A stretch of 64,000 nucleotides of DNA, taken from positions 11,732,001-11,796,000 of the forward strand of contig NC_021658.1 in the NCBI RefSeq assembly GCF_000418325.1, given 5' to 3'. The stretch comes from Sorangium cellulosum So0157-2 (GTDB lineage Bacteria > Myxococcota_A > Polyangia > Polyangiales > Polyangiaceae). Below are positions 19,223-32,400 of this stretch, in pieces. Position 1 is the first letter of the stretch, and each line of letters opens with the position of its first letter. Position numbers and translations under genes: made by a program. Under the pieces are notes generated by a model that did not search any database, was not told the DNA's origin, and saw only the letters and a list, made by a program, of their open reading frames with translations.

Positions 19223-19773
19223 GGATCCTCGCTCTCCTGGCCCTGCGCGACGGCTTCATGGGCCAGCGCTGCAGCTCCAACCTCGTACACAAGAGCGCCG
19301 CGCGAGACAACTCGCCTCGGCGGCGGGCGCGCAGCGAGCCGGCTCAACCTTGGATTCGCGCCGACAGCCCTCGATAGCCGCCGAGCGCGGCGAGCGCGCC
19401 GACGCTCGACCGCGCGCCCGGCGCGTGAAGGGATCGGCAAAACAATTCACTCACACAGGAATATTACAGCATAACCGCCGCGCTGGCGGATGCATTCGAG
19501 AGACAGATTACCTGGCCGGCGGGTTGGCCGCAATCGAGGCGCCTGTTGCGCGTCGACCTGAACGCATGCCCGGACCGCGTCGGCGTTTCGACGAGCGAGC
19601 GCCGCAATGGGGCGCGCCGTTGCGGATCCGAGGTGCGGGGATCGCCGATCCAGACGCGGCCCCGAGGCGGTGCGGAGCGGGCGGAGCAGGAATGCCTTGG
19701 CACGGGATATCCCGCCGCGAGGCGCGGGGGCGAGGCGCTTGGCAACGCGCGATTTTCGCGTCAATCATGGCTC
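19223..19773. other. divergent intergenic region before giant gene
   Basis: 551 bases between the DUF4419 gene and the presumed start of the giant frame. It includes an AT-richer patch at about 19435-19480, unusual for this genome and a good place for promoters. No convincing -35/-10 or -24/-12 pair was found. The giant frame itself is open back to 19546 (TTG), but the residues there look non-coding. Confidence 0.35.
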
Positions 19774-20781
19774 ATGAGGTCCTCGCGGAGCCGTTCGCCG
19801 TCGCCAGTCACCGGGGTCCGGTCGGGGCTGGGCAACCAGATAAAGGGCTCAAGCCGTTTCACGCACCCCTCGGCCGGCAGCAGCACGCCGTCCAGCAGCA
19901 CGGCCGTGCCCGACGCCGTGAACCAGGCCGCGGCCCCGAAGCCGACCCCGAAGCCGGGCGCCTTCTCCGGCTGGGATCCGGTCACGCGGAAGAGCGTGAG
20001 CCAAACGAGCTCGCCCGGCCCGACGGCCACGACGACCACGACGACCGCGACGACCGCGACGACCACGCCTTCGGGGAATCAGCTCGGGAGCGCGACGGGC
20101 GGGAACAATGGTTCCCATGTCGGCCAGGGGCCTACCACGGCGCCGAGCTCGCCCACCGCGACGCCCAGGCCGCCCTCTCCGGTCAACGTTCCTCCGAACC
20201 CGAGCGCGATGCCGGGCAGCGGCGGGTCGCAGTCCCCTGCGCTCCCCGGCTCCAGGACGCCCCCTGTCACCGCTGGAAGCCCGCAGCTCCCGGTCAGGCC
20301 TCGATCCGCGCCTTCCGGCGGCGGCATTCCCCAGGACGCCGCGCCACGCCCCAACCCGCAGCCTCAGAATCTCGGCAATACCACCACCCCGCCTCAGGCC
20401 ATCCAGACCCCGGCCAGGCCTCAATCCTCGCCTTCCGGCGGCGGCATTCCCCAGGGCTCCACGCCACCCACGAACCCATCATCGCAGCTCCCGGGCAATG
20501 CTCCCCAGGGGAACACCAGCGCAACGACGCAGGGAGGCACGCCCCCCAAGGCCGGCGATACCGGCGGCAAGAGCTCCCCCACGCAACAGCCCGCTCCCCC
20601 CGCGCAGGGCAAGCCCGCGGCCGCGCAGGGGGGCACGTCCCCCAAGCCCGGCGAGACGTCCCCGAAGGCGCCGCCGAAGGAGGTCGCCGCCAGGGACAAC
20701 ACGTCCGCTCAGCCCTCCCCCAAACGCGGCGATGCCGGCGGCAAGAGCTCCCCCCCGCCACAGCCCGCTTCCCCCGCGTAG
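19774..20781 (+). CDS. Pro/Ser/Thr-rich N-terminal part of giant frame
   Basis: 335 residues if read alone from the ATG at 19774 (MRSSRSRSPSPVTGVRSGLGNQ) to the first TAG. I saw no ribosome site. The start is basic and not a signal peptide. It is almost wholly low-complexity: a Thr run encoded by ACG/ACC triplets (about residues 82-98), SGGGIPQ repeats, then the first 58-residue repeat. The AVNQAAAPKPTPKPGAFSGWDP segment (about residues 48-70) is the only stretch with some order. It is probably a flexible leader or delivery segment of the giant protein rather than an independent gene, since the frame resumes at once after the TAG. Confidence 0.55.
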   Translation: MRSSRSRSPSPVTGVRSGLGNQIKGSSRFTHPSAGSSTPSSSTAVPDAVNQAAAPKPTPKPGAFSGWDPVTRKSVSQTSSPGPTATTTTTTATTATTTPSGNQLGSATGGNNGSHVGQGPTTAPSSPTATPRPPSPVNVPPNPSAMPGSGGSQSPALPGSRTPPVTAGSPQLPVRPRSAPSGGGIPQDAAPRPNPQPQNLGNTTTPPQAIQTPARPQSSPSGGGIPQGSTPPTNPSSQLPGNAPQGNTSATTQGGTPPKAGDTGGKSSPTQQPAPPAQGKPAAAQGGTSPKPGETSPKAPPKEVAARDNTSAQPSPKRGDAGGKSSPPPQPASPA

Positions 20782-21903
20782 GGCAAGCCCGCGACCGCGC
20801 AGGGGGGCACGTCCCCCAAGCCCGGCGAGACGTCCCCGAAGGCGCCGCCGAAGGAGGTCGCCGCCAGGGACAACACGTCCGCTCAGCCCTCCCCCAAACG
20901 CGGCGATGCCGGCGGCAAGAGCTCCCCCCCGCCACAGCCCGCTTCCCCCGCGTAGGGCAAGCCCGCGACCGCGCAGGGGGGCACGTCCCCCAAGCCCGGC
21001 GAGACGTCCCCGAAGGCGCCGCCGAAGGAGGTCGCCGCCAGGGACAACACGTCCGCTCAGCCCTCCCCCAAACGCGGCGATGCCGGCGGCAAGAGCTCCC
21101 CCCCGCCACAGCCCGCTTCCCCCGCGTAGGGCAAGCCCGCGACCGCGCAGGGGGGCACGTCCCCCAAGCCCGGCGAGACGTCCCCGAAGGCGCCGCCGAA
21201 GGAGGTCGCCGCCAGGGACAACACGTCCGCTCAGCCCTCCCCCAAGCCCGGCGAGACGTCCCCGAAGGCGCCGCCGAGGGAGGTCGCCGCCAGGGACAAC
21301 ACGTCCGCTCAGCCCTCCCCCAAGCCTGGAGACACCGGCGGCAAGAGCTCCCCCACGCCAAAGCCCGCTTCCCCCGCGCAGGGCAAGCCCGGGACCGCGC
21401 AGGAAGGCACGTCTCCCCAGGCCGCCGAGACGTCCTCCAAGGCGCCACCGAAGGATGTCGCCGCCAAGGACAACACGTCCGCTCAGCCCTCCCCCAGGCC
21501 TGGAGACACCGGCGGCAAGAGCTCCCCCACGCCAAAGCCCGCTTCCCCCGCGCAGGGCAAGCCCGCGACCGCGCAGGAAGGCACGTCTACCCAGGCCGCC
21601 GAGACGTCCCCCAAGGCGCCACCGAAGGACGTCGCCGCCAAGGACAACACGTCCGCTCAGCCCTCCCCCAAACCCGGCGATGCCGGCGGCAAGAGCTCCC
21701 CCACGCAACAGCCCGCTTCCCCCGCGCAGGGCAAGCCCGCGACCGCGCAGGAAGGCACGTCTACCAAGGCCGCCGAGACGTCCCCCAAGGCGCCACCGAA
21801 GGACGTCGTCGCCAAGGACACCACGTCAGCTCAGCCCTCCCCCAAGCCCGGCGACACCGGCGGCAAGAGCACCCCCACGCAAAAGCCCGCTTCCGCCGCG
21901 CAG
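20608..21903 (+). repeat. seven tandem 174-bp (58-aa) coding repeats
   Basis: Units start at 20608, 20782, 20956, 21130, 21382, 21556 and 21730. All are 174 bases except the fourth (252, with an internal duplication). Each encodes GKPATAQ...ETSPKAPPK(E/D)VAA(R/K)DNTSAQPSPK...GGKSSP...PASPA plus one more codon. That last codon is TAG in units 1-3 and CAG in units 4-7. Units 1-3 are almost identical in sequence, so the TAG was copied by recent tandem duplication. Confidence 0.9.
20779..21129 (+). other. three repeated TAG codons at Gln positions
   Basis: TAG at 20779-20781, 20953-20955 and 21127-21129, exactly 174 bases apart in the frame of the giant gene. Corresponding codons in the later repeats (21379, 21553, 21727, 21901) are CAG. 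One C-to-T change followed by amplification explains all three. Confidence 0.9.
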
Positions 21904-22029
21904 GGCACGTCCACCAGCGCCTCGACCTCGACGTCACAGCCCGCGGGGCAAGGCTCCCAGCAGCCGGGGCGCGATCGCCCGGGAGCGCAGCCGGGAAGCT
22001 CGTCCACCACGACTGCCCCAGGGCAGGAC

Positions 22030-23460
22030 GGCGATGTGACGTGGATCGCGGCGAACGCCGTCAAGATCAGCAAGTGGAGGACTGCCACCGGGAGACGAAG
22101 CCGCCGAGAGGCAAAGCAAGCCCTCCCGAAGCTCGGCGACCCGCTGACCCGCGGCGGCTTCCCCACCGATCCCGCGGACGCGAAGAAGAAGATCGGGAAG
22201 CGCTTCCCCAAGGGACGGCTGTTCAGCGATGCCGAGTGGGACGCCTTCAAGGAGCTCTCCTCGACCCCGGAGGGACAGACCTGGCTCAAAGCCTCGGGCA
22301 TGCTCCCGCACGACCAGATCGAGGAGTACCTGTCGAACGGCAACACCGAGAAGTTCCGCGGCTTCCACAAGCTCCACAAGCCGAGCAAGGTCGTGCTCGC
22401 CAGCTACGTCTCGCGCAACAGCGGCGACGACGGTAAGCGCTTCGAGGGCACGCCTCCGGCGGCTGTGGCCCTGTCCATGGAGGCGAGGCACACGACCGAC
22501 CCGGCGAGGCGGGACGAGCTCAAGAAGCAGATCGATCAGGGCATCACCAAGGAATGGGCCAAGACGTTCGAGCACACGGAGCCCAACGACGCCGCGAACA
22601 CGGCCATGGACCGGGGCGCCGTGCTGGCTCCGAAGACGCTCAAGGACACCTTGACGCGCGCAGCGCCCAAGTCGCTCTCGAAGGACGAGGCCCTCGCCCG
22701 GCACCGGCAGGCGAACGAGGTGCTCAAGAACACCTTCCACCTGCTCCAGGCCGGCGCCGAGATCTACGACGCCGGCTCGAAGAGCCATGTCCCGCTCCAG
22801 GGCGTGCCGGTCGCCAAGCTCCTGTCCCACGGCGGCCGCGTCAACATCCAGGTCCCCGCGGGCAGCCCGCCCTACGCGCTGACAGAGTTCCTCGGCATCA
22901 CCGACGAGCACGGCAATCCCAGGACCGGCGTGTTCAAGCGCGACTACGGGACGCATCACGTCTCGCTCCGCAACGGCAAATTCAAGGAGGAGAGCGGACG
23001 CGGCGCCATGGTGAAGTCCAAGCTCGACGACACCGAGCTCTACGGCATGAACCCCACCATCGGCGGGCTCGGCCTCAAGGACTTCAACGGCGACGTCATC
23101 CTGCCCGACGGCGCTCACGGCCACCTGTTCATCGGCTACCGCCCGCCCAAGCCGGACAGGTCTGGCGCGCTCCAGATCGGCCTCGAGACCACCGGCCCCG
23201 GCGCGCCAAGCACCGTCGGCTACGTCCACAACTGGCGCTCCACCGAGAAGACCGCCAACCCCATCTCCACCGTCGGCGGCCTCAAGCAGGACAAGATCGG
23301 CGACGAGAAGGGCAAGAACGCCCGCACCGTGAACCTGGGCAAGCTCGGGGCCGATTGGAGAGGGACCCTCCAGGACCGAGCGGATCAGTTCGAGCGAGAG
23401 GTGAAGGAAAACCCGACAGAGGCGATCAAGAATCTCGTCGGCCCGCGCGAAATTCCGCCG
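22030..23460 (+). repeat. module A, copy 1
   Basis: About 475 residues from GDVTWIAANAVKISKWRT to NLVGPREIPP. Conserved words shared by all A copies are FRGF(H/D)xLH, SMEARHTTDPARR, THH(V/T)S, DDTELYG, GDVILPDGAHGH and NWRSTEKTANPI. This is the most divergent of the four copies. No known family recognised. Confidence 0.85.
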
Positions 23461-26400
23461 CACGACACCCACGATACCGCGGCGCGCGACGCCGACGAGG
23501 CTTCTGACGGGTCTCCCGACGAGTCATCCGACGAGTCGTCCGACGACGGGTCGGATCGGTCCGAGCGAGGTTCGCGGGGCGGCGATCGCCGCGATCCGCC
23601 GGGTGACGCCGCGTCCGACCCGAAGCGAGGCGCAGAGGATCCCGGGCAGGGCGGCTCGGATCAGCGGCAGCGCGGGGCCGAGCAGGCCCCCAAGGGCAAG
23701 GCGCCCCGCGAGATGCCCGGTGACGCGCCGGCGCAGAGGACGGCCAAGACGCCGGAGGCCTCGAGCCCCGGCCCGGACGCTGGAACAACGCAGAGCGCTC
23801 CAGGGAAGGCGCCGGAGCGACCTGGCCAGCCCCGGCCGGAGACGACCTCGCCGCCGCCCGCGCAGCGCACCGTCAAGCCGACGGCCATCACCTCGGGGAT
23901 GCAGGCGCCGCTCCCGCCGCCCGCGGCCCCCAAGGTGGGGTGGCTCGGCAAGAAGCTCGGCACCGGAGGGCACGGGCTCGGCGGGATGGTCTCCAACAAG
24001 GGGGCAGCGGATCGCGAGCAGGCGCTGGCGGACCAGTACGCGCTGCAGATCGGACCGGACGACGACGGCGCCGACGACACGCACTTCTCGCACAAGATGC
24101 TCGACCACATCGAGAAGGCCCTCGGTGACGTGCCGCCCGAGCACATCACCGGCAGCCCGACGCTGCGGAAGATCATCCGCGACCTCTCCTCGGAGCAAGC
24201 GGCGAGCGCGTACGACGAGCTCACCGACACCATCAACATCGTCAATCCCCCGAAGATCCCCACGTTCATCTACAGCCGGCTCAACCGGCGCTGGAGCTGG
24301 CAGCGAAAGCGGATGGATCGCGGCGCCATCCGGGATTACGACGGCGTCGACAAGGAGCAGGACAGGGCGCTCGGCATCACCGAAGACCGCCACGTCATGG
24401 GCGGCGTCTCCGACGTGCTCGCCAACGGCAACCTGCTCAAGTGGACCATGCGCCACGAGGTCGCCCACTCCATCGACAAGCTCGTCGACTGGAGGAGCCT
24501 CGCCGGCGAAGACCGGTTCGGCGGCTGGAAGGTGCACTCCGACACGCGGGACGTCGAGCAGGTCGCCCGCGCCATCTTCGACAAGGCGGGCATCACCGAC
24601 GACGAGGCGAACAACGAGACCGACGGGGTCTCCCTGCTCAAGACCTTCGCCTCCTTCCTCCATCCGCCCTCGCGGCGCGGGGACATGGCTCCCCTGGAGG
24701 AGTTTCCCGCGGAGGCCGCCCCCGAGAATCCTGACCTGAAGAAGAAGCTCGACAAGGCCGTCGACACGGTCAAGGTCGCCATGGCCCAGCCCTGGACGCT
24801 GGACGACGGCGGGGCCTCGATGCTGGAGGTGGACGGCCGTATCTACCACGTCGACCAGTACAACAACTGGGTCAGCTACCGCCAAGACGCCCGCAACAAC
24901 GCCGTCTCCAACTACCAGTTCTCCACGCCCGCCGAGTGGTTCGCCGAGACCTACGCGGCCAACTACGACCCGAACCCGGCGCCGAAGGCACAGCTGACCC
25001 AGGCGGTGCGCGACTTCTTCGACAACGAGCTCTCGGACCTCGTCAACAGTGGGCGCGAGCGATGGCAACGCATCAACGACAACACCCGGCTCGCCGAGCA
25101 GAGCACCGGGACGCAGCCGCCCGCGGGGAGCTCAGCGAACCCCAGCGCGGCGAGCCCCAGCGCGATCACCGCGGGCTTTTCCGGGGACGTCACGACCGGA
25201 GCTCCTTCCGGCGGTTCGAGCGCGGCGAGCTCGCCCCGCGACGCCACGGGCGGCTCCCAGGACAGCGCGCCTCGTGACGCCTCGGGCGCCTCCCAGGACG
25301 GCGCGGCCCAGGAGACCGACGGCGCGCGCGAGCGCCTGGGCAACACCCAGGCCGCCCTGCAGGCGCTCGTCGACGCCAGCAAGACCTGGTCGCATCCGGC
25401 CACCGCCGCGGACAAGCGGGACGCCACGAAGCGCCTTGGCGACCTCATGCGCTCCCAGGGCGTGGACAGGTCGCTCGTCGACAGGCTCGCGGAGCTCATC
25501 GACGACCCCGACTCCCTCTCCCACGACCAGTTCGCCATCTGCACGCTGCAAAGCGTGCTCCACACGCAGCTCACGTCCGACCTGGCCGGCTTCGCGCGCG
25601 TGGTCGCGGCCGAGTTCACCGGCAAGCTCTTCGATCGCGATGGCAAGCAGATCGCCGACTTCTCGCTCGCCAAACAGGGCGAAGACCGCCAGGGCGAAGA
25701 TCGCGCGAGGACGAGCCCCCAGACGACCGACGATCCCATCCAAAGCGTCATCCGCGGCGAGCTCCCGCTGAAGAGCGCCCCCATCGGCAACAAGCTGCTC
25801 CAGAACGGCGTCAAGAAGGCCGGGGCCAAGCGCGCCGACGTCGAAAGCAAGGGGCGCGCGTGGTCCGACAAGCACGTCCTCGATTACCTCCTGGCGCGGG
25901 GCCTGGGCAAGATGCTGAGCACGCTCGCCCCCGACCAGTACCAGGCCGACGCCGACTACACCGCCAGCGTCGTCCCCGGCTACCTCGACAAGGCGGCCAC
26001 GCGGGACGAGGACGCAAAAGGCCCGTCCAAGAAGCGCGGCGATCTGCAGCTCTCGGCCGATTCGCTGGTGACGCTCTTCACCTCGATCCTCGGCGGCGAC
26101 GCCCAGACCATGGTAGCCGAGGACAATTACGACGTACGCCGCATCAACGACGCGCTCGCGAGGCCCGAGCAGGCGCCGTTCGCCCTGGCCATGTTCCTCG
26201 ACGGCAAGGGGCTCGTCGAGCGCGCGGCGCAGTTCGCGAAGGATCCCACCACGGCCAAGCCGTTCGACAAGGGGGTCACGACCGGGACGTCGAGCCCGCA
26301 CCAGGTCGTCATCGACGGCCCGATCACCGAGGACGGCGACCATTACGTCGTCCCGCTGCGCACCTGGCAGCAGAGCTTCTCCATCAAGGTGAAGAAGGAC

Positions 26401-29400
26401 GTCCTGCCGTCGCTGTTCCCGGTCTTCACCTACGGAACCTATCTCCCGTCGCGAGCGCCTGCCGCGAGCGACGCGACAAGCGACAAGGCGCCGGCTGCGA
26501 ACGACAGCGATCAGGCGCCGGTGAGCAACGCGTGGAGCAAGCTCACCACGGGGGGCGGCGACCCGCTCGGCACCGGAGGGCGCGGGCTCGGCGGGCTGTT
26601 CTCCAACAAGGGGGCAGCGGAGCGCGAACAGGCGCTGGCGGACCAGTACGAGCTGCAGATCGGCCCGGGCGACGGCGCCGCCGGCAAGCACTTCTCGCAC
26701 AAGATGCTCGACCGCATCGAGAAGATCCTCGGCGAGCTGCCGCCGGATCACGTCACCGGCAATCCGACGCTGCGGGCCATCATCCGCGACCTCTCCTCGG
26801 AGCAAGCGGCGAGCGCGTACGACGAGCTCACCGACACCATCAACATCGTCAATCCCAAGCTCAAGAACATCGAGGTGCCCAGCTGGCTGTACAGCCGGCT
26901 CAACCGGGGCGTGAGCTGGCAGCGATACCTCATGGATCGCGGCGCCAAGGCGGACTACGACGGCATCAGCAAGGAGCAGGACAAGGCGCTCGGGATCACC
27001 GGACGCCGCCAGGTCATGGGCGGCGTGTCCGACGCGCTCGCCAACGGCAACCTGATCAAGTGGACCATGCGCCACGAGGTCCCCCACCCCATCGACAAGC
27101 TCGTCGACTGGAGGAGCCTCGCCGGCGAAGACCGGTTCGGCGGCTGGAAGGTGCACTCCGACACGCGGGACGTCGAGCAGATCGCCCGCGCCATCTTCGA
27201 CAAGGCGGGCATCACCGACGACGAGGCGAACAGCGAGACCGACGGGGTCTCCCTGCTCAAGACCTTCGCCTCCTTCCTCCATCCGCCCTCGCGGCGCGAG
27301 GACATGGCTCCCCTGGAGGAGTTCCCCGCGCAGGCCGCCCCCGCGGATCCAGACCTGAAGAAGAAGCTCGATAAGGCCGTACGCACCGTCAAGATCGCCA
27401 TGGCCCAGCCCTGGACCCTGGTCGACGGCGGAGCCACGGAGCTGGAGGTCGACGGCCGTATCTACCACGTCGACCAGTACGACAACTGGGTCAGCTACCG
27501 CCGAGACGCCCGCGACAACGCCGTCTCCAACTACCAGTTCTCCACGCCCGCGGAGTGGTTCGCCGAGACCTACGCGTCCTACTACGACCCCGACCCCGCG
27601 CCGAGGGCGCGGCTGACCCAGGACGTGCGCGACTTCTTCGAGAGCGAGCTCCCGGACCTCGTCAACAGTGGGCGCGAGCGATGGCAACGCATCAACGAGA
27701 ACACCCGGGACGCCGAGCAGAGCGCCGGACCGCAGCCGCCCGCGGGGAGCGCGGCGAGCGCCATCACCAGCGGCCACAACCCTGCCGTGAGCGGCGACCC
27801 GGGCAAGCCCCGGGAGGCGTCGCAAGACAGCGCGCCTCGAGTTCCACCCGGGGATGCCCCGGCGGACACGCTCGCCGGGAACAACCCCGCTTCGACTACC
27901 CGGGATAGGGCGGCCGACCCGCAAGCGCAGCTCGACGAGATCGAAGAGGAGCCGCCGTCGGCGAGAGCGCCGGATCCGGAGACCGCCACCCCCGTCGAGG
28001 AGGTGACCTGGATCGTCGACAAGGCCGTCAAGAAGACCATCTGGCGCACCGACACGGGCATGAGGAGCCGTGAGCGGGCCAAGCACGCTCTGTCCGCGAT
28101 CCAAGGCCCGCTGAGCAGCAGCGGCTTCCCCCCCGATCCCACGACGGCCAAGGAGCGGCTCGGAGGCCGCTTCCCCAGGGGGCCGCTGCTCAGCGACGCC
28201 GCGGGGAGCGCCTTCGAGCAGCTCTCCTCCCCCCCCCAGGGCCAGACCTGGCTCAACGCCTCGGGCCTGCTCACGCACGAGCAGGTCGAGCAGTACCTGT
28301 CGGGCGACCTGAGCAAAAACCCCGAGCAGTTCCGCGGCTTCGACAACCTCCACGACGGGAGCAAGCTCGTGCTCGCCAGCTACGTCTCGCGACAGATGAA
28401 CAGCGGCGAGGCTGGCAAGCGCTTCGAGGGCACCCCGCCCGCGGCGGCGGCCCTGTCCATGGAGGCACGGCACACGACCGACCCGGCCAGGCGAGAGGAG
28501 CTCAAGCGGCTCATCGACCGAAGCATCGTGGAGGAATGGTCCAAGACCCTCGAGTACACCGAGCCCAACGACGCCGCGACCGAGGCCATCAACAAGGGCG
28601 CCGTGCTCGCGCCCAAGTCGCTCCTCAACACGCTCACCTTCACCAAGGGCAAGGTGCTCTCGAAGGACGAGGTCGTCGAGCGGCACGGCCAGTCGCTCGA
28701 GATCCTCAAGAACATCTTCCACCTGCTCCAGGAAGGCGCAGAGATCTACGACGGCGCCTCCAAGAGCTATGTCCCCGTAGACAACGTGCCTGTCGCCAAG
28801 CTCCTGTCGCACGGCGGCCGCGTCAACGTCCAGATCCCCGCCGGCAGCGCTCCCTACGCGCTCATGGAGCACCTCGGCATCACCGACAAGAACGGTAAGC
28901 CAACGGCCGGCGTGTTCAAGCGCTTCGTCGGCACCCACCACACCTCGTTCGAAGGGGGCACGCTCAAGGAGCAGGGCGGCCAGGGCGCCGCCCTCCTCGC
29001 CAAGCTCGATGACACCGAGCTCTATGGCATCAACCTCGCCGTCGGCGGCCTCGGTCTCAAGGACTTCAACGGCGACGTCATCCTGCCCGACGGCGCCCAC
29101 GGCCACATGTTCCTCGGCTATCGCCCGCCCAAGAAGAACAGGCCCGGCGCGCTCCAGATCGGCATGGAGACCACCGGCCCGGGCGCGCCAAGCACCGTCG
29201 GCTACGTCCACAACTGGCGCTCCACCGAGAAGACCGCCAATCCCATCACCAGCGTCGGTGGCCTCAAGCTGGACAAGATCGGCGACGCGAGCACCAAGAA
29301 CGCCCGCACCGTCGACCTCGGAAAGCTCGGGAGCGACTGGGCAAAGACCCTCAAGGACCGCGCCGACAGGTTCGAGCAAGAGCTCAACCAACGAGGGAAG

Positions 29401-32400
29401 GACGCCCTCCACGAGCTCCTCGGCCCCCGCACACAGCCGCCCCAGGAGCTGCAGGACGGGTCGGGAGGCTCCGAGCAAGCCCCCCGGGACGGCGAGCGCC
29501 GAGATCCGCCCGGTGAACAAGGCGATTCGCAGCCGCCGGCACGGCGCTCCGGGAACCCGGCCACCGCCATCACCTCGGGGATGCAGGCGCCGGTCAGGCC
29601 GCCCGCGGCCGGCGCGGAGAGCTCCGCAGCAGCCTCCGCGACCGCGGACCCGGGGACGGAGCAGCCGTCGCGAGCGCCCACCAACGTGGGGTGGCTCGGC
29701 AAGAAGCTCGGCACCGGCGGACACGGGTACGCCGGGATGCGCCGCAACGAGGGGGCCGCGGATCGCGAGCAGGCGCTGGCGGACCAGTACGCGCTGCAGA
29801 TCGGACCGGACGACGGCGCCGACGACGCGCACTTCTCGCACAAGATGCTCGATCATATCGAGAAGGCGCTCGGTGATCTGCCGCCCGAGCACATCACCGG
29901 CAGCCCGACGCTGCGGAAGATCATCCGCGACCTGTCCTCGAAGGAAGCAGCGAGCGCGTACGACGAGCTCACCGACACCATCAACATCGTCAATCCCCCG
30001 AAGGTCCGCACGTTCATCTACAGCCGGCTCAACCGGCGCTGGAGCTGGCAGCGAAAGCGGATGGATCGCGGCGCCATCCGGGATTACGAGGGCGTCGACA
30101 AGGAGCAGGACAGGGCGCTCGGCATCACCGAAGATCGCCACGTCATGGGCGGCGTGTCCGACGTGCTCGCCAACGGCAACCTGATCAAGTGGACCATGCG
30201 CCACGAGGTCGCCCACTCCGTCGACAAGCTGATCGACTGGAAGACGACCCTCGCCGGGGATGACCGGTTCGGCGGCTGGAAGGTCCACTCCGACACGCGG
30301 GACCTCGAGGAGGTCGCCCGCGCCATCTTCGCCAAGGCGGGCATCACCGACGCGGAGGCGGCGCACCAGACCGACGGCTTCTCCCTGCTCCAGCGGTTCA
30401 CCTCCGTCCTCGATCCCTCCGCGCGGCGCGAGGACATGGCGCCTCTGGAAGAGTTTCCCGCGGAGGTCGCCTCCGGCGACCCAGACCTGAAGAAGAAGCT
30501 CGACAAGGCCGTTGGCACCGTCAAGTTCGCCATGGCCCAGCCCTGGACGCTGGACGACGGCGGGGCCTCGAAGCTGGCCGTCGGCGGCCGCATCTACCAC
30601 GTCGACCAGTACAACAACTGGGTCAGCTACCGCCAAGACGCCCGCAACAACGCCGTCTCCAACTACCAGTTCTCCACGCCCGCCGAGTGGTTCGCCGAGA
30701 CGTATGCGTCCTACTACGACCCCAACCCGGCGCCGAAGGCACGGCTGACCCAGGAGGTGCGCGACTTCTTCGAGAACGACCTCCCGGGCCTGATCAACCA
30801 GGGGCGGGACACGTGGCAACGCATTCGCGACAACATCGCGCGCAGCGCCGGCAACCAGCCGCCCGCGGCGGGATCGAGCGCCATCACGACCGGCTTGAAC
30901 AACCTCGGTGACGGCCAGACCAGCGACCCCGCGGACATGCTGGCCGGGTACAACCCCGCTTCGAATACCGGGGATAGGGCAGCCGACCCGCAAGCGCAGC
31001 TCGATGCGATCGAGGAAGAGCCGGAGCCGCCGTCGGAGAGAGCGCCGGATCCGGCGACCGCCACCCCCGTCGAGGAGGTGACCTGGATCGTCGACAAGCC
31101 CGTCAAGAACACCATCTGGCGCACCGACACCGGCCTGATGAGCCGTGATCGGGCCCTACACGGTCTGTCCGCGATCTCCGCCCGGCTGAACAGCAGCGGC
31201 TTCCCCCCCGATCCCGCGACGGCCAAGGAGCGGCTCGGAGGCCGCTCCCCCGGGGGGCCGCTGCTCAGCGACGCCGCGGGGAGCGCCTTCGAGCAGCTCT
31301 CCTCCCCCCCCCAGGGCCAGACCTGGCTCAACGCCTCGGGCCTGCTCACGCACGAGCAGGTCGAGCAGTACCTGTCGGGCGACCTGAGCAAAAACCCCGA
31401 GCAGTTCCGCGGCTTCCACAAGCTCCACAAAGGGAGCAAGGTCGTCCTCGCCAGCTACGTCTCGCGCCAGATGAACGGCGGCGAGGCCGGCAAGCGCTTC
31501 GAGGGCACCCTGCCGGCGGCGGTGGCCCTGTCCATGGAGGCACGGCACACGACCGACCCGGCCAGGCGAGAGGAGCTCAAGAGGCTCATCGACCAGGGCA
31601 TCGTGGAGGAATGGTCCAAGACCCTCGAGTACACCGAGCCCAACGACGCCGCGACCGAGGCCATCAACAAGGGCGCCGTGCTCGCGCCCAAGACGCTCCT
31701 CAACACCCTCACCTTCACCAAGGGCAAGGTCCTCTCGAAGGACGAGGTCGTCAAGCGACACGGGCAGTCGCTCAAGGTGCTCAAGAACATCTTCCACCTG
31801 CTCCAGGAAGGCGCAGAGATCTACGACGGTGCCTCCAAGAGCTATGTTCCGGTGGACAACGTGCCCGTCGCCAAGCTCCTGTCGCACGGCGGCCGCGTCA
31901 ACGTCCAGATCCCCGCCGGCAGCGCTCCCTACGCGCTCATGGAGCACCTCGGCATCACCGACAAGAACGGTAAGCCAACGGCCGGCGTGTTCAAGCGCTT
32001 CGTCGGCACCCACCACACCTCGTTCGAAGGGGGCACGCTCAAGGAGCAGGGCGGCCAGGGCGCCGCCCTCCTCGCCAAGCTCGATGACACCGAGCTCTAT
32101 GGCATCAACCTCGCCGTCGGCGGCCTCGGCCTCAAGGACTTCAACGGCGACGTCATCCTGCCCGACGGCGCCCACGGCCACATGTTCCTCGGCTATCGCC
32201 CGCCCAAGAAGAACAGGCCCGGCGCGCTCCAGATCGGCATGGAGACCACCGGCCCGGGCGCGCCAAGCACCGTCGGCTACGTCCACAACTGGCGCTCCAC
32301 CGAGAAGACCGCCAACCCCATCTCCAGCGTCGGTGGCCTCAAGCAGGACAAGATCGGCGACGAGAGCACCAAGAACGCGCGCACCGTCGACCTCGGAAAG

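Noticed and set aside
20608..21903. CRISPR or non-coding satellite
   Set aside because: The 174-base units keep one reading frame and encode a Pro/Ser/Thr-rich peptide continuous with the coding sequence on both sides.
25132..30993. Very long minus-strand frame (1953 codons) opposite the giant gene, and similar ones at 31156-33822 and 37468-40572
   Set aside because: These are mirror frames of GC-rich coding DNA. Their residues are repetitive Val/Leu/Gly/Asp/Arg without domains, while the plus strand carries clear motifs in the same place.
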